This document shows, piece by piece, positions 29,529 through 37,803 of a stretch of DNA of 64,000 bases. The DNA comes from an uncultured Endozoicomonas sp. Its GTDB lineage: Bacteria > Pseudomonadota > Gammaproteobacteria > Pseudomonadales > Endozoicomonadaceae. The stretch covers positions 186,001 to 250,000 of the forward strand of contig NZ_CANMAO010000001.1 of assembly GCF_947495845.1 (NCBI RefSeq), written 5' to 3'. A program made the translations under genes and the position numbers. The notes beneath the pieces were generated by a model, which did no database searches, had not been told where the DNA came from, and was given only the letters and a program-made list of their open reading frames with translations. Position 1 is the first letter of the stretch. Every line of letters starts with the position of its first letter.

Positions 29529-30943
29529 TAAGGGCTACCCCACATGAACGAATAATCCTCTTCTTTATCATCCGGGTCTAAGTTTGGATATTTATATTCT
29601 AATAATGATTGTTGATAAGAATGCGTGGATGGATACTGCTGACCGGAAGGTCTTTGGTCAGCCCTGACGTTCGTGTAATTAGAGATGGTTGAAGCACGGC
29701 TAGAACGCCGCTCTGGTATTAGTGGCTTAAGTTTATTAGTGGGCAAAGTACCACTGAGTGACACGGGGCGCGACTCACTGCTTTGACATTGAGTGCCACT
29801 TGTTTGCCTCCTGCTGTCAAAGGCCCAGTGTCGAGTCATTTCTTCAGGTTTATTTCTTCGAGGTTCTTCGGCAATGGAAAAAGGGCGCTGTGGCTGTAGA
29901 TATGCATTGTGATTGCTTCTATGAGGAAGTAGATCGGTGCTGGCTGTATTTTCACCAAGCCTTGGCGTGCCATAGAGCATAGGCGTCCTTAGGGGAGAGG
30001 CATTCGGTTTCTTACCATCGTCATCCCCGCGAAGGCGGGGATCCATTGTTCGTGGTGGATTCCCTCCTGCGTGGGAATGACGGGTGGCTGGTAAATTCTG
30101 TTTTGCTTCTCCCCTTAGTTGGTGCCTTCTGCTGCTCCCTGAAGGTGTGCGCCTGATGGTTGCAAAGTTTGACTCGCTTTCCTTGGGTTTAAAATCCTCA
30201 AGAGTAACTTCAACATTCTTTGTTTCATCGAGTGGGGGGCTGGGAAGGGAATAACCTGATGAATGAGGCTGGGTATCTTGATTAAGAGCGTCTGTATGCT
30301 GTATGCCCATTGCCTTTTCAAAGGCTGTGACAACCTCATCACCACCATGACTCTTTATTGCTTTGGCTAGGTTTTCAAGCTTTTGTTTGCTAGTGCCCGC
30401 TTTGTAATATTTATGGATGGATTTATAGGTGTCATCAGGCAGGTGGTTTTTCATTTCCTTACATAGGTGTGAAACGTGGCTGGATTGGTGTCGTGTAAAG
30501 GGGTTTCTTAGAAGACGATGTCGCCAACTGGTTTTGATGTCCTTCTTATCCTGTGTGTCTTTATACTGTTCGATAAGTGCGTCAAGCCGTTCATGCCAGC
30601 AAGGCGGGTTTGGTATGAATTCTTTGATTGGTTGCTCGTGTTCTGTTTTATTCTTGGGCGCTATATAAAGCCCTTTATTTATATCGGAATTATTAACGAC
30701 TGAAATCACATATCCTGCTATAGCCAACTTCGAACAATAATCAGGGGCACCACCTAACTCGCTTTTGACGCGGGCCATAGCCAGTTGAACAGAGGTGGGG
30801 ACTTTTTCCGGATCCGGTTTTGTAACTTTATGGTTTCTGTAAGCAAGGACTGTTTTCACTGAGCTTGATCGTGAAGACGATTCCCAATAGCTGGAACAAG
30901 TCTCTGAGCCAAGGCTGCAGGTTTGATGTAGTAACTGATCCAT
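29282..30943 (-). CDS. Effector-like protein of unknown function, WH-D/E paralogue 3 (553 aa)
   Basis: No family recognised. Residues ~50-215 carry CWHERL (Trp116-His117-Glu118), HLCKEM (~159-164) and VTAFEKAMG (205-213), in the same order as in paralogues 1 and 2. The remainder is Ser/Pro/Arg-rich. Residues ~288-309 (SHAGGNPP to RLRGDDD) are encoded by a REP-type palindrome inserted in frame. The C-terminal ~80 residues are encoded opposite the tail of paralogue 2; the real 3' limit of one of them could be shorter. There is no signal peptide. Confidence 0.65.
   Translation of the reverse strand: MDQLLHQTCSLGSETCSSYWESSSRSSSVKTVLAYRNHKVTKPDPEKVPTSVQLAMARVKSELGGAPDYCSKLAIAGYVISVVNNSDINKGLYIAPKNKTEHEQPIKEFIPNPPCWHERLDALIEQYKDTQDKKDIKTSWRHRLLRNPFTRHQSSHVSHLCKEMKNHLPDDTYKSIHKYYKAGTSKQKLENLAKAIKSHGGDEVVTAFEKAMGIQHTDALNQDTQPHSSGYSLPSPPLDETKNVEVTLEDFKPKESESNFATIRRTPSGSSRRHQLRGEAKQNLPATRHSHAGGNPPRTMDPRLRGDDDGKKPNASPLRTPMLYGTPRLGENTASTDLLPHRSNHNAYLQPQRPFSIAEEPRRNKPEEMTRHWAFDSRRQTSGTQCQSSESRPVSLSGTLPTNKLKPLIPERRSSRASTISNYTNVRADQRPSGQQYPSTHSYQQSLLEYKYPNLDPDDKEEDYSFMWGSPYYPESPEEGSFDFWSSSSNAAQPSGVLPPLSSVAGVGSSNTLKAVLIESPFSAEPSSDTPESLLDEAKSTPPLLCSRFPTLV
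30019..30082. repeat. REP-type palindrome (CGTCATCCCCGCGAAGGCGGGG) inside paralogue 3
   Basis: CGTCATCCCCGCGAAGGCGG and the opposite-strand CGTCATTCCCACGCAGGAGG are inverted about a short centre, each ending in ATCCA. This is the widespread proteobacterial palindrome that translates as SHAGGNP or RLRGDDD. Here it leaves the frame open. Confidence 0.85.
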
Positions 30944-31045
30944 GAAGCGCTGAAAAGCCTTTATATAAATCAGTTCAGCTTAGCTATTGGCAGCAGATTG
31001 GATGGATGAAATATTTATAGATTTATCGTCAATGATTTCTCTTTC

Positions 31046-32461
31046 TTATACTTCCGGGTTTGCTGTCGTCGCTACATCATCCTTCAAGAGCTTTTGAGTG
31101 GCTTCTTCCAGCTTCTGCAGAATTTTTTTGCGTTCAAAAACATTGATGTCGTCAGTATCAAGGCTTAAAGAAAACCCTTTAGCATCGTATTCCAAATAGC
31201 TTTTCTGCAGGCCCATATTCCGGCGAAGATCAATGACTCTATAAACCGGAACTGGACGACTAAAGCCTTTTACCTGAATTTCATCTTTGGATTGGCACAG
31301 AACAACATCCTTTACCAGTGACCACGTTTCGTGGGAAACCAGAATTTGATCAGGCTCTGCAGAGCTTTCCAGACGGCTTGCCAGGTTTACATCCCGCCCG
31401 AGAGCGGTGTAATCCATCCGGAACTCAGCGCCAAAATTACCCACCGTACAAAAGCCGGTATTGATACCAATGCGGATCCTCAGTGGATTTTCAATCCCCT
31501 CTCCAATCCATTGTTTGCGCAGTACTTGCATATGCTTTTGCATTTCAATGGCCATGCTTACTGCAGCCAGCGCATCTTTGCGTGCACCTTTGGTTTTGGG
31601 GTCACCAAAGAAAATCATGATGCTGTCACCAACAAACTTATCGATGGTGCCACCATACTTCATGGCAATACGTGACATGTCGTTCAGATAGGTATTCAGA
31701 AGGCCGGTCAGGGCTTCCGGTTCTAACTCTTCAGCAAGATCCGTAAAGCCTTTGATATCCGAAAAGAAAACAGTCAGTTTTTTTCGCTGACTTTCCAGCT
31801 TTACATTGCGCTTGCCGGCAAAAATAGATTCCCACACTTGAGGGGGAAGGTATTTGGAAAGGTTACTGGCGAGTTTGCTGTAACGCTGTCGTTGTTGCTG
31901 GGCATTCATCTGAATTTCTTGGTATTTTTTTTCTTTATCCCGCATGACAAAAGCCAGAAAGGCTGAAAATAGCGTAAAGACCAGCAGGCTGATAAAAACT
32001 AAATCCTGACCTTTGGTAATCTTGGTCTGAATATCAATAAACTGTTGTATAGCAAACCCAAGACCGGCAGCAGGCACTAATAGAAGAAATCCTTTTGCTC
32101 CTTGCAGATATAGGGCTCTGGAGATCATCAGTGCGGCAATCAACATGCTGCTGACCAGCGGGAAGTTCATAAAGGTGATCACAGCCGCTGTGTTCAGGCT
32201 GTCGAGCAGGAACAGGGTAAGGCGTCTTCTATTCTCAACAACAGCTTTGTTTTCACTCTGAATAAAATTGTTGACCAGTTTATTAGAAGCCCAGGGGAAA
32301 ATAGAAAAGTAGCCAACAAGGCTCAGAAATGTCCAGGAAAGCAGTTCGTTGGCGAGAAAGTAGACAACTACAGACGCAGCAATCCAGTAGGCAAGTACTC
32401 GTGGTTGAATAGGCGCCGTTGTGCTTAAGGATGCTGCAGGGGTGTAGTTTTTGGCTTGCAT
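31046..32461 (-). CDS. cyaB: Class III adenylate cyclase with MASE2-like membrane domain, CyaB type
   Basis: 471 aa. The N-terminal ~200 residues hold about six membrane helices resembling MASE2 (VLAYWIAASVVVYFLANELLSW). The cytosolic catalytic domain has both metal-binding aspartates, in FFSDIKGFT and DKFVGDSIMIFFG, and the transition-state Asn-Arg in LGRDVNLASRLES. It should make cAMP from ATP. Length and layout match P. aeruginosa CyaB (about 463 aa), which supports virulence signalling through Vfr. Single gene. Confidence 0.9.
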   Translation of the reverse strand: MQAKNYTPAASLSTTAPIQPRVLAYWIAASVVVYFLANELLSWTFLSLVGYFSIFPWASNKLVNNFIQSENKAVVENRRRLTLFLLDSLNTAAVITFMNFPLVSSMLIAALMISRALYLQGAKGFLLLVPAAGLGFAIQQFIDIQTKITKGQDLVFISLLVFTLFSAFLAFVMRDKEKKYQEIQMNAQQQRQRYSKLASNLSKYLPPQVWESIFAGKRNVKLESQRKKLTVFFSDIKGFTDLAEELEPEALTGLLNTYLNDMSRIAMKYGGTIDKFVGDSIMIFFGDPKTKGARKDALAAVSMAIEMQKHMQVLRKQWIGEGIENPLRIRIGINTGFCTVGNFGAEFRMDYTALGRDVNLASRLESSAEPDQILVSHETWSLVKDVVLCQSKDEIQVKGFSRPVPVYRVIDLRRNMGLQKSYLEYDAKGFSLSLDTDDINVFERKKILQKLEEATQKLLKDDVATTANPEV

Positions 32462-32629
32462 GATTCTCAGGTTTTATGACTGTCCGATGGATTCAGTAAT
32501 TTAGTTATTCTAACATGGAATATCATAGGAATCTTCAGGGACTCATGCTCTTTCATGAATGAAAATTCATAAGTGACCCTGAAATAGTGCCGATTGATAC
32601 AATACTAACCCATGCATAACCCCTGCAAT

Positions 32630-33595
32630 CTAACGACAGTTGCTGTTTTTATATTCAAGGACTAATTGTTCAATTAACTGCTCACAGCTGACAATGTTTT
32701 TAATGCCTGAAACACCATGACCAGCAGACCACACATCCTGCCAGGCCTTAGAGCTGTCGGAACCAGAGGGTGTGAGTTTTTTCCCGAAATCAATATGGCC
32801 TTGATCGAGCAGTGCCTTCATATCATAACCAGAATTGAGTAGGCTCTGCTTCATAAAATTAGAAGGAACGCCTGTGACTGCAGGAGTATGCACAACATCG
32901 TCGGCAGTGGATTCCAGAATCATTGTTTTGTGGCCTTCCGGTGCCCGACTTTCTAATGTGTTGATAAAACGAGTACCCACATAGGCAAGATCTGCACCCA
33001 TCACTTGCGCAGCATGAATCTGATGGCCTCGATTGATACAGCCCCCAAGTAGTAACGTTTTAGTCCAGAAACCGCGGATCTCTTCAATTAATGCAAAAGG
33101 GTTGATGGCGCCCGCATGGCCACCGGCTCCTGCACTGACGGCGATAATACCATCCACATTGGCGTCGGCTGCTTTTCTGGCATGACGAATATTAATGGCA
33201 TCATGAAATACGACACCGCCATACTGATGCACTTGGTCCGTCACACTGCGCATAGCACCCAAGGCGGTAATGATCAGTGGCACTTTATATTTTATACAAA
33301 GTGCCAGATCCGCTTCCATTCGTGGGTTGGATGGATGTGTGATCAGATTAACGCCAAAAGGTGCTGCCTTCTTACCGGTTTCCTGTTCAAACGTTGTCAG
33401 AGCTTCCGTAATCTGAATCAGCCACTGTTCAAAGCCTTCACTGGTTCGCTGGTTAAGAGCCGGGAACGTACCGACGACACCTTTCTTACAACCAGCAATG
33501 ACCATTTCAGGGCCAGACACCAGAAACATAGGTGCCATCACCACAGGAATTGATAATCTGTCTTGCCACTGTTCGGGTAATATTGATTGGATCAT
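32630..33595 (-). CDS. Nitronate monooxygenase family protein (2-nitropropane dioxygenase-like)
   Basis: 321 aa FMN-binding TIM barrel. The start LSIPVVMAPMFLVSGPEMV, SAGAGGHAG with the flavin-phosphate loop, LLGGCINRGHQIHAAQVMGADLAYVGTRF are family hallmarks. Such enzymes oxidise propionate-3-nitronate, though many act on unidentified substrates. It starts 11 bases after atuF and is the last gene of the atu operon here, a position that hints at a role in the same degradation pathway. Confidence 0.85.
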   Translation of the reverse strand: MIQSILPEQWQDRLSIPVVMAPMFLVSGPEMVIAGCKKGVVGTFPALNQRTSEGFEQWLIQITEALTTFEQETGKKAAPFGVNLITHPSNPRMEADLALCIKYKVPLIITALGAMRSVTDQVHQYGGVVFHDAINIRHARKAADANVDGIIAVSAGAGGHAGAINPFALIEEIRGFWTKTLLLGGCINRGHQIHAAQVMGADLAYVGTRFINTLESRAPEGHKTMILESTADDVVHTPAVTGVPSNFMKQSLLNSGYDMKALLDQGHIDFGKKLTPSGSDSSKAWQDVWSAGHGVSGIKNIVSCEQLIEQLVLEYKNSNCR

Positions 33596-33606
33596 TTCAG
33601 CTTTCC

Positions 33607-35589
33607 TTATTCTTCTACTTCGATCAGTAACTGTCGACCTTTGACCTGATCACCGGGGCTCGCGAGAATCTGGCGGATTTTGCCATCCACGCCGGCTTTC
33701 AATGGGTGTTCCATTTTCATGGCTTCGATAATGGCAACCACTTCGCCCTGTTTCACGGTTTGGCCTTCACTGAACAGCACGTCAATCACCACACCGTCCA
33801 TGGATGCCAGCACCTTATTGGAACCTGCTTTTTCATCCTGGCTGGTTTGAAAAGTAAGATCATGAAAATGAAGGTTACCCTTTGCGCATGCTAACCAAAG
33901 GCTGTAGCAGAATCCGTTGGCTTTTGATTTGTGAAAGGTGATGGTTTTTCGCACATTATTGAGTTGATAACACAGCTGATTGTCGTCAGTGCTAATCACA
34001 TGAAAAATGGATACTGTGTCATCCAGCTGCAGGCAGAACTGGTGACTGTCCATCTGCTGAATCCGACAGATCTTTTTGACATCCCCACAGCCCAAAGACA
34101 GTTGCCGCTCTCCTATCATGCTGGTTTGTAATCGGCTATTGTCGTTTTCAATGCCATGACTTAGCAGCAGAGCAGCCAGCATCCATTCATTGTCGGATAC
34201 TTCTTGCACAGACAGGCTTGGGTTAGCCGTAAACTCTGTTTCAATGAAATCTGTTGTGGTTTGACCCTGAATAAAAGTATCGCTGTGCAGAAGTTCACTA
34301 AGGAAGCTGCGGTTATCTCGAAGGCCGAGCAGGTGGGAATCCTGAACTAACCGAACCAGACGACGGCGCGCTTGTTCCCGGTTTTCTCCCCAGGTAATAA
34401 ACTTTGCCAGCATAGAGTCATAGAAAGCGTTAACGGTATTGCCTTCCTGAATGCCTGAATCCACCCGTACGCCGGGATAAGCTTCACCCGTTTGATCATC
34501 ATGGGAAGCTGGGTGCCAAAGCGCAATTTCTCCCGTTTGCGGCATAAAGTTATTGGCGGGATCTTCGGCATAAAGACGGACTTCAATGGCATGGCCGTTA
34601 ATGGTCAGCTGATCCTGAGTGCGTGGCAGTGGCTCACCAGCAGCGACTCTGAGCTGCCATTCAACAAGGTCATATCCGGTAATCAGTTCGGTGACCGGAT
34701 GTTCTACCTGTAGTCGTGTATTCATCTCCAGGAAATAGAATTCATTATGCTGATCCAGCAAAAATTCAACGGTTCCAGCGCCTTGATAATTGCAAGCTCT
34801 TGCCGCAGCGATGGCGGCTTTTCCCATGCTGTCACGCAGCTCTGGTGTCATGACCGGAGAAGGTGCTTCTTCAATGACTTTCTGGTGACGGCGCTGCATG
34901 CTGCAATCCCGCTCACCGAGATGTACGACATTGTTATGATTATCAGCGAAGATCTGAATCTCAATATGTCGGCAGGCGCGTAATGCTTTCTCAAGAATCA
35001 GCTCATCAGAGCCAAAGGCATTGAGAGCTTCTGAACGCGCTGATTTAATCGCGCCGGCAAGGTCCGAGGCAGCTTCAACAATACGCATTCCCCGGCCACC
35101 ACCGCCAGCAGACGCTTTCACCATAAGAGGAAAGCCAATGTCATTTGCCGCGTCTATCAGAACAGAGTCACTCTGGTCTTTTCCTTCGTAACCGGGAATG
35201 CAGGGCACGCCGGCTGTAATCATTGCTTCTTTGGCTGCGCGCTTGCTGCCCATCAATTCAATGGCCGACGTATTTGGGCCAATAAAGATGATGCCTTCCA
35301 GTTGGCAGGCTTCTGCGAATGCACTGTTTTCAGACAGGAAGCCGTAGCCCGGATGAATAGCATTCGCTTCCGTCATTCTGGCCGCTTTCAGAATGTTATC
35401 GATATTCAGGTAACTGTCGCTGGCAGCACCAGCGCCGAGGCAAACCGCTTCATCCGCTAATGACACATGAGGGCTTTGGCTGTCAGGTTCGGAGTAAACT
35501 GCCACTGTCCTGTAGCCCAATGCTTTTGCCGTCGTGATAATTCGTTTGGCAATTTCACCACGGTTTGCCACTAATACTTTGTCAAACAT
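33607..35589 (-). CDS. atuF: Geranyl-CoA (or related acyl-CoA) carboxylase, biotin-containing alpha subunit
   Basis: 660 aa; P. aeruginosa AtuF is about 661. An N-terminal biotin carboxylase (ATP-grasp, SAGGGGRGMR loop, ERDCSMQRRHQKVIEEAPSP) is joined to a C-terminal biotinyl domain with EAMKMEHP. With AtuC it carboxylates geranyl-CoA in acyclic terpene and citronellol breakdown. Close homologues are LiuD/MccA of leucine degradation; neighbours AtuA and AtuC favour the Atu assignment. Spaced nine bases from atuE. Confidence 0.88.
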   Translation of the reverse strand: MFDKVLVANRGEIAKRIITTAKALGYRTVAVYSEPDSQSPHVSLADEAVCLGAGAASDSYLNIDNILKAARMTEANAIHPGYGFLSENSAFAEACQLEGIIFIGPNTSAIELMGSKRAAKEAMITAGVPCIPGYEGKDQSDSVLIDAANDIGFPLMVKASAGGGGRGMRIVEAASDLAGAIKSARSEALNAFGSDELILEKALRACRHIEIQIFADNHNNVVHLGERDCSMQRRHQKVIEEAPSPVMTPELRDSMGKAAIAAARACNYQGAGTVEFLLDQHNEFYFLEMNTRLQVEHPVTELITGYDLVEWQLRVAAGEPLPRTQDQLTINGHAIEVRLYAEDPANNFMPQTGEIALWHPASHDDQTGEAYPGVRVDSGIQEGNTVNAFYDSMLAKFITWGENREQARRRLVRLVQDSHLLGLRDNRSFLSELLHSDTFIQGQTTTDFIETEFTANPSLSVQEVSDNEWMLAALLLSHGIENDNSRLQTSMIGERQLSLGCGDVKKICRIQQMDSHQFCLQLDDTVSIFHVISTDDNQLCYQLNNVRKTITFHKSKANGFCYSLWLACAKGNLHFHDLTFQTSQDEKAGSNKVLASMDGVVIDVLFSEGQTVKQGEVVAIIEAMKMEHPLKAGVDGKIRQILASPGDQVKGRQLLIEVEE

Positions 35590-35598
35590 GGTCTTTTC

Positions 35599-36387
35599 CT
35601 ATTGCCAGTTGGGCTTTCTTTTCTGGGCAAATGCCATGGCACCTTCACGACCTTCGCCTTGAATGCTATTGGCAAAATCGACGGCGGCCTGATCCAGAAT
35701 AGAGGGCAGGTCATTATTTATGGACATTTGATGCAGGAGTTTTTTAGTGGTTACGGTAGCAACCGGTGCGCAGTTCAGAGCAAGATTAACCGCCGACGTC
35801 AGTTGTTGTTCAAGTGCTTCCTGATCATCAGCAATTTGGTGAATAATGCCGAGCCGTAAGGCTTCTTCTGATTGGATTCTCACGCCAAGAAGGGCAAGCC
35901 TTCGTGCTGAAGTAAGGCCTATGCGTTGCACGACAAAAGGCGCTATTTGCGCGGGGATGATTCCGAGTGATGTTTCTGGCATGGCAAAGCGCGCGGAATG
36001 ATCGGCAATAGCAACGTCAGAAATGCAGGCAAGACCAAAGCCACCACCGAGCACTGCGCCCTGTAAGAGAGTAATCACTACGCAGGGAAGTTGATCCGCC
36101 TGTTCAATCATCAAGCCAAAAGAGCGATTGAAATTTGCTAACTCAATTTTGTCATTGGCAATAGACTGCATTTCACGAATATCACCACCGGCACAGAAGT
36201 TGCCATCGGCTCCATGAATAACCAGCGCTCTGGTGGGGTGATGTTCAATAGAGCTCATGACTTGAGACAGTTCTTTTACCATCTGCAGATTCATGGCATT
36301 CGCCAATTCCGGGCGATTCAGAGTCACGGTTGTCACGCCTGACGCTTGTTCAACGAGCAATGTCTTATAATCACTGAAGGTCGTCAT
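35599..36387 (-). CDS. atuE: Enoyl-CoA hydratase, isohexenylglutaconyl-CoA hydratase-like
   Basis: 262 aa crotonase-fold enzyme. The oxyanion-hole segments HGADGNFCAGGDIREM and LQGAVLGGGFGLAC are intact; the acidic residue follows in MPETSLGIIPA. In the Atu pathway it hydrates isohexenylglutaconyl-CoA before thiolytic cleavage. AtuE of P. aeruginosa has about 265 aa. LiuC-like methylglutaconyl-CoA hydratase is the alternative. Five bases from atuD. Confidence 0.85.
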   Translation of the reverse strand: MTTFSDYKTLLVEQASGVTTVTLNRPELANAMNLQMVKELSQVMSSIEHHPTRALVIHGADGNFCAGGDIREMQSIANDKIELANFNRSFGLMIEQADQLPCVVITLLQGAVLGGGFGLACISDVAIADHSARFAMPETSLGIIPAQIAPFVVQRIGLTSARRLALLGVRIQSEEALRLGIIHQIADDQEALEQQLTSAVNLALNCAPVATVTTKKLLHQMSINNDLPSILDQAAVDFANSIQGEGREGAMAFAQKRKPNWQ

Positions 36388-36392
36388 GGCGC

Positions 36393-37541
36393 TTACCTTT
36401 GGGTGGATGTCATGTATTTGCCAATAATCCCCAGCATGATTTCATCGGCACCGCCTCCAATGGAGCCAAGGCGATTGTCTCGATAGAAGCGACTGACAAT
36501 GTTGTCCCACATAAAGCCCATACCGCCCCAGTATTGAAGACAAGCGTCGCTCACTTCTCTGGACAAGCGACCGGATTTTAATTTGGCCATGGAAGCCAGT
36601 TTTGTAACATCCTCGCCTTGACTGTAACGCTCGCAGGCTTGATAGGTGAGTGCCCGAAGTGATTCCACTTCGGTTTGCAGTTCAGCCAGACGGAATAAAA
36701 CAGATTGGTTTGCAATTAACGGCTTACCGAATGCGTTTCGCTCTCGGGTGTAGGTCATGGTTTCATTGATGCAGATTTCCATGCCCTTGATCGACATGGC
36801 CGCCACATAAAGCCGCTCTTCCTGAAATTGCTGCATCTGCATGACAAAGCCTGCACCTTCATGACCAATCAGGTTCTTTTGAGGTACGCGAACATTGTCG
36901 AAAAAAATCTGGGCTGTGTCAGAACTGCGCATTCCCAGTTTGTTCAGTTTTTCTGAGAACGAAACGCCTGGGGTGTTGGTAGGTACCACGATAAGCGATT
37001 TATTTTTATGGGCCGGCTCGTCAGAAGAGTTCACCAAGAGGCAGATAAAGTCTGCCTGTGTCGCATTGGTGATCCACATTTTGGTGCCATTGATTACGTA
37101 ATCATCGCCGTCTTTAACGGCGTTTGTTTTTATGTTGGCTACATCACTGCCAGCGCCGGGTTCACTGACGCCGATACAGCCCACCATATCACCGGCAATG
37201 GCAGGTGCCAGATAAGTCTTCCGGAGATAGTCGCTACCAAAACGAGCCAGCGCTGGTGTTGCCATATTGGTTTGCACGCCAATGGCCATGGGAATACCGC
37301 CACAGCGAATGGCACCAAATTCTTCGGCGGCGAGCATTTCGTAGGTGTAATCCAGTCCCATGCCACCAAATTCTTCAGGCTTGCTTATTCCTAAAAGACC
37401 AAGGTCTCCCATCTTTTTGAAGACTTCTTTGGCTGGAAAAATGCCGGAGGCTTCCCACTCATCTACGTAAGGGTTGATGTCTTTTTCGACAAAATTGGCG
37501 ATGGTGCGCTTGAGTTCAAGGTGTTCCTGAGTGAGTAGCAT
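36393..37541 (-). CDS. atuD: Acyl-CoA dehydrogenase, citronellyl-CoA dehydrogenase-like
   Basis: 382 aa FAD enzyme with the family motifs IGVSEPGAGSDVANI, YVINGTKMWITNA and the C-terminal GGGADEIMLGIIGK. AtuD oxidises citronellyl-CoA to cis-geranyl-CoA. It is the start of the atuD-E-F-NMO block, separated from upstream atuC by a palindromic repeat at 37580-37787. Confidence 0.87.
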   Translation of the reverse strand: MLLTQEHLELKRTIANFVEKDINPYVDEWEASGIFPAKEVFKKMGDLGLLGISKPEEFGGMGLDYTYEMLAAEEFGAIRCGGIPMAIGVQTNMATPALARFGSDYLRKTYLAPAIAGDMVGCIGVSEPGAGSDVANIKTNAVKDGDDYVINGTKMWITNATQADFICLLVNSSDEPAHKNKSLIVVPTNTPGVSFSEKLNKLGMRSSDTAQIFFDNVRVPQKNLIGHEGAGFVMQMQQFQEERLYVAAMSIKGMEICINETMTYTRERNAFGKPLIANQSVLFRLAELQTEVESLRALTYQACERYSQGEDVTKLASMAKLKSGRLSREVSDACLQYWGGMGFMWDNIVSRFYRDNRLGSIGGGADEIMLGIIGKYMTSTQR

Positions 37542-37579
37542 GGTTAGTCCTTCATTCTTATAGTTGGTTTTAAAAATCT

Positions 37580-37787
37580 GGCTCCCATGCTGTGCGTGGG
37601 AGTCTTATGTATGCATTCCCAAGCACAGCGAGGGTGTCGCAAAACCACGTAGGTCGGTAATTCTGCAAGAATTGCCGACATCTCGCCGCGCTGTAGAGGC
37701 TGATTGTCGGCAACCCTGAGTGTTACCGACCTACGAGATCTGTTTTTAAACACCTTTTGCGGCAGTCTCACAGCGTGGGAACGAGAC
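37580..37787. repeat. Palindromic element with the GTCGGTAA core, copy 2, inside the atu operon (about 208 bp)
   Basis: CGTAGGTCGGTAATTCTGC and GTTACCGACCTACG, and the outer GGCTCCCATGCTGTG and CAGCGTGGGAACGAG, pair with each other. The same core and GTGGGAACGAG-type ends occur at 12319-12499. It occupies nearly all of the 262-base gap between atuC and atuD, the only non-tight junction in the operon. Confidence 0.75.
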
Positions 37788-37803
37788 GCCTAAAATAGGT
37801 TCG

